A model generated the notes under the pieces. The model made no database searches, was not told the DNA's origin, and saw only the letters and a list, made by a program, of their open reading frames with translations. A DNA stretch of 64,000 nt, taken from Isoetes taiwanensis (lineage: Eukaryota; Streptophyta; Lycopodiopsida; Isoetales; Isoetaceae). The stretch spans positions 4,010,745-4,074,744 of the forward strand of contig JAJEKV010000039.1 in NCBI GenBank assembly GCA_021234155.1, read 5' to 3'. The position numbers were made by a program, and so were the translations under genes. Positions 58,511 to 64,000 of the stretch are shown here, piece by piece; positions within the stretch are counted from its first letter, which is position 1, and each line of letters starts with the position of its first letter.

Positions 58511-61500
58511 TTTTTTTTTTTTTTTGAGTGAATGGGGTTTTTTCCATTAATTATAGAAAAAGGTACAACATATTGAGTGAGCCTTAATAAATAAGCTACT
58601 CATAATACAACGTGCAAATAAATCCAAATGAAATAAGTGCTGCTGTAAACACATAATAGTGTTATATGCTAGCAAGAACAGTAAATAACAAACTGTAAAA
58701 GAAAATGAAGTATGTGGTGGTGTGCTGCAGCTTAATATGTAGGCAGCTCCAGTACACACTTATATCAGCTCAATTCCTGCAGAAAAGTGTAGATGTTAAT
58801 GGGCTGTAAAAGTTATATGTAAGTCTGATCCAAGCCAAAAAGGGATAGGTACAGGTCACTGATTTTGGATGTTGAGATGAGTTGTGTGAAAGTGATAGGA
58901 GTGCAAAAAATCAAATTGAGCTTGGAAGTTTGGTTGAAGTACTAGAGTTCTGCCATCTCCCCAGTTCAGCTCAATGATCAACCTGTCTGCATTGGTGGTT
59001 GACATCAGAATAATTAAGGTTCCATATGCATCTGCCAGTCCCCTATGATGGTAATAACATTCCCTATAGAACTCAAACTGTTGGTCTGTCATTCCCCTGC
59101 TATTAATTTCCATAAACCACCATAGCTGATGCATTAAGTATGTACTTCTGCAAAATTCCATTGCCCAGTCTAATTCCTCGTCGGGTATGTCAACTATGTC
59201 TATATTTGTGGTGCCTCTGACTGTTCCTGTCCACATGTCATGTGTGTACTGTATGTCATGTACCAGCCTCTGTCCTGGGAACAACCTGTACTCTGCTGGC
59301 TCAACTGAAGTGCCAAAGTCTCTGCTAAGACTCCTCATGTAATCTAGCAGAAATACAATGAATGTTAGTAAGTGAATCATGACAATTTAGTTTAAACAGT
59401 TTATGAGCTCCCATGAATTGGCCTATGTTTAACCAATTTGTATCCACGTCATCTTTGTGCAGGTGTTTTTGACTGGTTGCAACCATCTCAATGTCATATA
59501 TAACCTGAGATTTAATCCAGAATATAGATATTTGTTTCCCTCCATATTGGCATCTATTTCTATGCTTCCAGACATTCCATAAAGCAATACAACATAAAGA
59601 ATTCTTAAATGCATCATCATTCATCAGAAATTCAAGCAAAGTAGCAGGGCAATTTATATGAAAGGTCTCTTCAAACCATGTCCAAAAGGTGTTAAGTTTA
59701 ACACAGCCAAATATATGCTCCATAGATTCTATATGACTGCAACCAAGAGGGCAGGAGGGATTCACTGAATTTGTTAAAGAATTTGTTGCTGAATTGTAGT
59801 GCCTTGACATAGCTTCCAAGCATGACACACTCTTATTTGCAATTAGCCATGCAAAGTATGAAATCTTGGGTGGGAGGTATGAGAGCCAGATATTTTGGAA
59901 CAATTTGATTTCAGTGTCATCTGAAAGACCCCAATAGAGCTTAGATTTGGATGGGACTTGAGGCTTATTTAAGCCATTGTAAATCTTGGAAACATTATAA
60001 CTGGGCTTACCAGAAAGGGTCCATTGGGCAGTGATAGGATTGTTCTGAATGTTGACATTTCTAACTTTTTGCATGATAAATCTAAAGATAATTTTGTCAG
60101 AAGAGCTGCCCCTAATTTTATTCTTGAAATTGGTCCAGGAGATCCATCTATTGTGATCCCAGAGATCACCAAGATTTAAAATATCATTTGACATCCATTT
60201 TTTATAGATCTTTGGATGATTAATGGCCAGAGGGGTAATGTTATCTCTGGAAAAGTTAGGATTCCAAAATAAACTTGTGTTGGAATGGCTCTTCCCAATA
60301 TCAGGTGGGTCAAAGATTTTGTGAACCTTATTCCAGGCCAGAATAAAATTTCTCATGAGAGGAGAAGTATTAGGTGCAGGTTTCAGAGTCGTGAAAGCTG
60401 AGGCAGGTAAGTTATGACTGATGGAAGGATGCCCTTTGGGATGGCTACAAGATAGCCAATGTTTGATGAAAATCATGGCTGGATTGTTTTGATTGGATAG
60501 GGATTTCCAAATGTATTTCCCAGCTAAAGCATAGCCCTGAAGGATCAAGTTTTTGCAGCCAAGGCCACCATCTTTCTTACTTCTGGTGGTAGTATTCCAG
60601 TTTACCATGTGGTGATTCTTCCAGATAAAATTTCTTACAATTCTCTCAATTTGTTGGTAGATGCCTTTAGGAGCCAAGAGAGCTGAGGAATAATAAATGT
60701 GGGAGGCAGCAATGACAGAATTAGCAATTATTGTTCTCCCAGCAAGAGAGAGACAATTGCCATAATTGCCTAATTTCTTTCTAATTCTTGCAACTATAGG
60801 GGACCATAATTCTTTCAGACTGGGATTGAGAGACAGAGGCATGCCTAACAGATTTGTTGTCTCAGTTGGTCTAATGCATTTGATTCCTGAAATGTTATTG
60901 GTGTCTACCTCACCTATAATAGTGCATTTGTTAAGATTCAGGTTGAATTCGAGCGGCTCAAAGATTTGAATGATGTGAAGGAAATTGGCAATGTTCTTTG
61001 GAGTCATTTTGAGAAAGTGAAGGAATCATGCATATTGGAGGATGCAGTTTGGTTGAATTGTCGAGGGAAGATTAAGGCCAATAATATTCCCCATAGATTG
61101 ATGATAGGTAATCACCCTAGTTAACATCTACTACTGACCAAGAATAAATAAGGTGCTAGGGGACATCCCTGTCTCACACCTCGAGCTAGAGGGAAAAAGT
61201 AGCCAGGGGAACCATTAACAAGAACAGTTGATTGAGATCTAGAATTTAGGCCCAAGATAAGCTTAATGATCTTTTCACTGAACCCAAGCTTTTGAAGAGA
61301 GAATTCTAGAAAGTTCCATCTAACAGTATCAAAAGCCTTTGAGAAGTCAAGTTTGAGCAAGATACAGTTTTGCTTACTAAGATTATTCCAATGCATTCCC
61401 TCCATGGCTGCTATGTAATTGTCTAGGATGAATCTGTTGGGAAGGAAAGCAGATTGGTTCGAGCTGATAACATTTTGGAGATGAGATTTAACCCTGTTAG

Positions 61501-62218
61501 CTATGATTTTGGCACAGACCTTATAGGTGGAGTTTGTAAGAGAAATAGGCCTCCAATCAGAGAAAGACTGAGGATTGTCCACCTTAGGAATTAGAGTAAT
61601 GAGGCCAGCTGATAGAGAAGGATGTAGGTGATTTGAATTCCAGAATCCTTTGATCATATGCACAAAGTCATCTTTGATGATTTCCCAAAAAGTAATGAAA
61701 AATTCAGGTGGCAGCCCATCTGGACCTGGACTTTTACCTTTTGCCAAACTTTTTAGGGTGAAGAGAATCTCATCTTCATTTGGACTAGCCTCAATAGCAG
61801 GATTCATAGCAATGTTACTGTGAAGGTCATTGATTTCAATCAAATCAGTGAATGATTTAGCTTCTGCAATTTGGATATGTCTATCTCTCGGTTGAGAGAA
61901 AATATTAGCATAGTTTGAGCAGAAGAAATTAGAAATTTCTTTCTGATCAGTAATAGTGTTGTCATTTTCATCTTTGACTGAGATAAGTTGACTTTTCAGG
62001 AGCCTAGACTTGGCCACTCTGTAAAAGAATCTTGAATTGCCATGATCCAAATTGGATAAGTATTTAAGTTTACATCTGATAGATGCACCTTTTGCTTCCA
62101 GCTCCTCAATAGTTTTAATTACCATTTCTATCTGGAGTTGAAAAGGAGAAGAAAGAAAGAAAGAAAGAATGAATGATTTAGAAGGAAGAGGAGCAAACCC
62201 AACTTGAAACTTCATCTT
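58511..62218 (-). mobile_element. L1-type LINE, 5'-truncated, poly(A)-tailed
   Basis: The minus-strand element ends in a poly(A) run (T at 58507-58527). It carries most of ORF2 (62242-59325), an unexplained ORF (59380-58856) and a ~330 bp 3' untranslated part. The endonuclease domain and ORF1 are absent, so it is 5'-truncated. The 5' junction carries a perfect 88 bp inverted duplication. Coding parts have only two small lesions, so insertion is recent compared with the other LINE copies here. Confidence 0.9.
58856..59380 (-). CDS. 174-codon ORF downstream of LINE ORF2, unknown
   Basis: Overlaps the last 56 bp of ORF2 in another frame and runs to a stop about 330 bp before the poly(A) tail. 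An internal Met (MRSLSRDFGTSVEPAEYRLF) is a possible start, since the 5' end of the frame is hydrophobic (LLTFIVFLLDYM). It has a mixed, protein-like composition with many aromatics: DIVDIPDEELDWAMEF, LMHQLWWFMEINSRGMTDQQ, FEFYRECYYHHRGLADAYG, LIIELNWGDGRTLVLQPN. No RNase H signature or known domain is recognised. It is intact while ORF2 has small lesions. It could be a third LINE ORF, a captured exon, or chance. Confidence 0.45.
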   Translation of the reverse strand: MIHLLTFIVFLLDYMRSLSRDFGTSVEPAEYRLFPGQRLVHDIQYTHDMWTGTVRGTTNIDIVDIPDEELDWAMEFCRSTYLMHQLWWFMEINSRGMTDQQFEFYRECYYHHRGLADAYGTLIILMSTTNADRLIIELNWGDGRTLVLQPNFQAQFDFLHSYHFHTTHLNIQNQ

Positions 62219-62242
62219 ACTCTTGACAAGATGAAGTTTCAA
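59325..62242 (-). pseudogene. LINE ORF2: reverse transcriptase and C-terminal domain
   Basis: The frame 62242-61121 holds the linker and reverse transcriptase fingers/palm: AKGKSPGPDGLPPEFF, LIPKVDNPQSFSDWRPISL, NQSAFLPNRFILDN, LLKLDFSKAFDTVRW, GVRQGCPLAPYLF. A frame shift near 61135-61125 follows. The frame 61007-59325 (560 codons) holds the thumb and C-terminal region: NLLGMPLSLNPSLKELWSPI, LSLAGRTIIANSVIAASHIY, a C-x3-C-type zinc-binding stretch (CPLGCSHIESMEHIFGC) and ALWNVWKHRNRCQYGG. The catalytic Y-A-D-D box is hit by a 2 bp deletion at about 61039 and reads YA-stop. These are the only two lesions noticed. Confidence 0.9.
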
Positions 62243-62315
62243 GTTGGGTTTGCTCCTCTTCCTTCTAAATCATTCATTCTTTCTTTCTTTCTTTCTTCTC
62301 CTTTTCAACTCCAGA
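62131..62315. repeat. Perfect 88 bp inverted repeat with 9 bp spacer
   Basis: 62131-62218 and 62228-62315 are exact reverse complements, separated by ACTCTTGAC. The left arm is the first LINE sequence and still reads as ORF2 (QVGFAPLPSKSF…). The right arm is its mirror copy outside the element. Confidence 0.95.
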
Positions 62316-62417
62316 TGAGCAAGCATTAGAAGGAGGTTTAAGACAAGGATCTTGAAGTGGCATTGCAATAGTTGGAGTAGGTCCATAAGGTCTACGATGT
62401 GAGAAAGTATTACTACG

Positions 62418-62490
62418 CTTTTTAATATGGTTTTGCTATGATTTGGTTGATGTATTCGTTTGACTGTACTAAATAATATTTCTAGAGTGT
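62418..62490 (+). repeat. Diverged copy of the 34.9 kb repeat
   Basis: CGCTTTTTAATATGGTTTTG … TCTAGAGTG parallels 34918-34990 in order and spacing, with small indels. Confidence 0.55.
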
Positions 62491-62616
62491 TGCCTTACAG
62501 GATCAATGGCAATAGAAACGCAAATACGTGGACCATTAATAATAGAGTGAGAAATGTGCATGCCCATGCCATTGGCAATGGCTATTACAAACTCATGAGC
62601 AAGCAAATCAATGGAA

Positions 62617-63200
62617 GGAAGGAAGGAAGGAAGGTTCTTTTATCGTCCGCGGAGGCCAATCGGCCTATGGGACCCAAATTACACGGGTGCAGCAAGCCCG
62701 TTGCTACCAGGATTAAACCCCTCCCCTAGGAGGGAAAAACTGTCGCAGCAACAAACCTGTTGGCAGCTGTACAAATATACATATATTTACATGAATTCCC
62801 GGCACCTTAGGTAGGCGCCCAGGGGCAGAGGTGAGTCCGCAGATCCAAAACCTCCTGGAGGTAGGAGCCAAGGGATCTAACTGATGGCGTACTGAGTAGC
62901 TCATGCAGGGGCAGACCAAGTCGCACCAAGAGAATGTAGTGAGCCCGAATCTGACTATAGGCTGGACAGCTCTGGAAGGCATGGCTTTCATCCTCAACAA
63001 CCCCCAGCGGGCAACACTGACAAAGCCTGTCCTGGCGCGGCTCTCCAACCCATCGACCCGTCTCAAGCCGAAGATGGTGGGCCCCTGTTCGAATGGACGC
63101 GATAATCTTGCGCTTCTTCATGGGCAACTGAGAACGCAGGTAGAGCTGTGGGCCTCGAACCAGGGTGGGGTTCATGTGCTGTTTGTAGTGTGCCACCTTT
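62617..63200 (-). mobile_element. LINE 3' part with terminal hairpin and (TTCC)n tail
   Basis: The minus frame 63196-62807 reads AHYKQHMNPTLVRGPQLYLR, IIASIRTGAHHLRLETGRW, LCQCC…VEDESHAFQSCPAY: the intact C-terminal end of the same LINE ORF2 as at 15.3 and 36.2 kb. The 3' part has a hairpin (about 62712-62752, CCCCTCCCCTAGGAGGG on the plus strand), CCCATAGGCCGATTGG, GGACGATAAAA and a tail of four to five TTCC units (62611-62632). 5'-truncated just upstream of 63200. Confidence 0.85.
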
Positions 63201-64000
63201 ACCTCCCGGGGGGTTCACCTCTATATAAGGGGCATATGGCATGTGCGTGCATCAAGTCAGGAGAAACCCCTCTGTATACAGCTGACCCTCCATAGAAACC
63301 CCTATGTATACAGTCCCATACTGTCGAAGAATCATACCCGATTCCATACTTTTACACCCAGTCTAAGCACTTCTTGCCCTACCCTCAACCTTATTTTTAC
63401 GTCCATTTTTCATTCATGTATCCTACCCTCTACCGTATTTTTACATCCAGTCCGCAAATGTTGCATCCAGTCAGAATGATATAATCTGGTAACATGTTGC
63501 CAGATTATACCTGCTAAATATTATAATTTTGCTAGACTATACTCTAATCTAAATTTGATATGTTGCTGATATGCCCGGTAAGCCAACTTTTCATCCCATG
63601 ATTGGAGCATAACGAGGAGAATTCATTTGTAGAATTCATTCCAAGCTATTCACTGGTTTTTCCACTTCAAGTCGCACAGCATGAGCTGCTGCATTGGTTA
63701 TTCAAGCGTTTCTCTGTCTCTCTAATGAGGGAGTAATCAGGTTTGCATATCGCGGATCAACTTCCCACCAGACATTTCATGGGTTTTAGAAGCTCCGCCA
63801 GCAAATGTGAAGCAATTACGTGCTTAGAAAAACTTACCCTTAGGAAAAATGAAGAGGAGTCTTCAGATAGAAACCAACCTCTTCAAGCTTGTAAGCCCCA
63901 TTATTTTCATTCATCTAGGCAATGAATGTTATCAAGAACCACCTGCTTCAAGCTTGTAAGCCCCATTACTTTCGTTCATCTAGTGCAATGAATGTGTCAA
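63201..64000. other. No gene recognised; palindrome and tandem repeat
   Basis: Contains a near-perfect 28 bp palindrome (63481-63508, ATAATCTGGTAACATGTTG…), a GAAACCCCT(C/A)TGTATACAG pair (about 63262 and 63297), a TATA-like CTATATAAGG near 63219, and a 65 bp tandem duplication at the window edge (63871-63935 and 63936-64000) with CTTCAAGCTTGTAAGCCCCA. Confidence 0.6.

Overview
This is a nuclear window from a land plant. The reasons are split genes with GT-AG introns, a plant D-cysteine desulfhydrase, a plant GPI-anchored cell-surface protein, L1-type LINEs and a Tat/Athila-like Ty3 retrotransposon. The heavy transposon load and LINE types that do not look like common seed-plant ones make a seed-free plant (fern or lycophyte) plausible. 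I cannot prove that from sequence alone.

Layout. 0.9-5.0 kb (minus): an intact ten-exon D-cysteine desulfhydrase gene. 5.3-8.2 kb: a syntaxin fragment, a decayed LINE ORF1 and an unrecognised coding-looking block. 10.7-15.2 kb: a ~1 kb repeat in two inverted copies that enclose a Ty3 LTR with partial gag and a ~580 bp polypyrimidine tract. 15.3-17.3 kb: a LINE 3' part split by a 1.1 kb retroposon with a 13 bp target duplication. 18.1-19.5 kb: an intact two-exon GPI-anchored protein gene. 20-23 kb: LINE and SINE-like debris. 23.7-34.8 kb: an 11.1 kb Ty3 retrotransposon (minus) with both LTRs, a perfect 5 bp target duplication and an additional 3' reading region. 36.2-38.6 kb: LINE 3' ends, one followed by a ~245 bp hexanucleotide array. 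41.3-45.3 kb (minus): a decayed CID-domain (RPRD-like) gene. 47.9-54.6 kb (minus): a degenerate gene joining a ParB-like N-terminal domain to an N4/N6 amino-methyltransferase. 58.5-62.2 kb (minus): a nearly full-length L1 ORF2 with an unexplained downstream 174-codon ORF and a perfect 88 bp inverted duplication at its 5' junction. 62.6-63.2 kb: another LINE 3' end.

Most notable is the 47.9-55.6 kb block. The ParB-like/methyltransferase gene looks bacterial or viral in domain make-up but has plant-type introns. Its introns carry at least 15 copies of a 14-18 bp palindrome (core ATTCCGGAAT) that I did not notice elsewhere in the window. One coding exon is split by a 3.9 kb terminal-inverted-repeat transposon that itself carries a fragment of a paralogous copy of the same gene, beside more copies of the palindrome. 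This points to a multicopy, possibly mobile family of ParB-methyltransferase genes with its own candidate DNA sites.

Only two genes look intact (D-cysteine desulfhydrase and the GPI-anchored protein). They are functionally unrelated and there is no operon logic. Several coding breaks sit in homopolymers, so some may be sequencing errors rather than true mutations.
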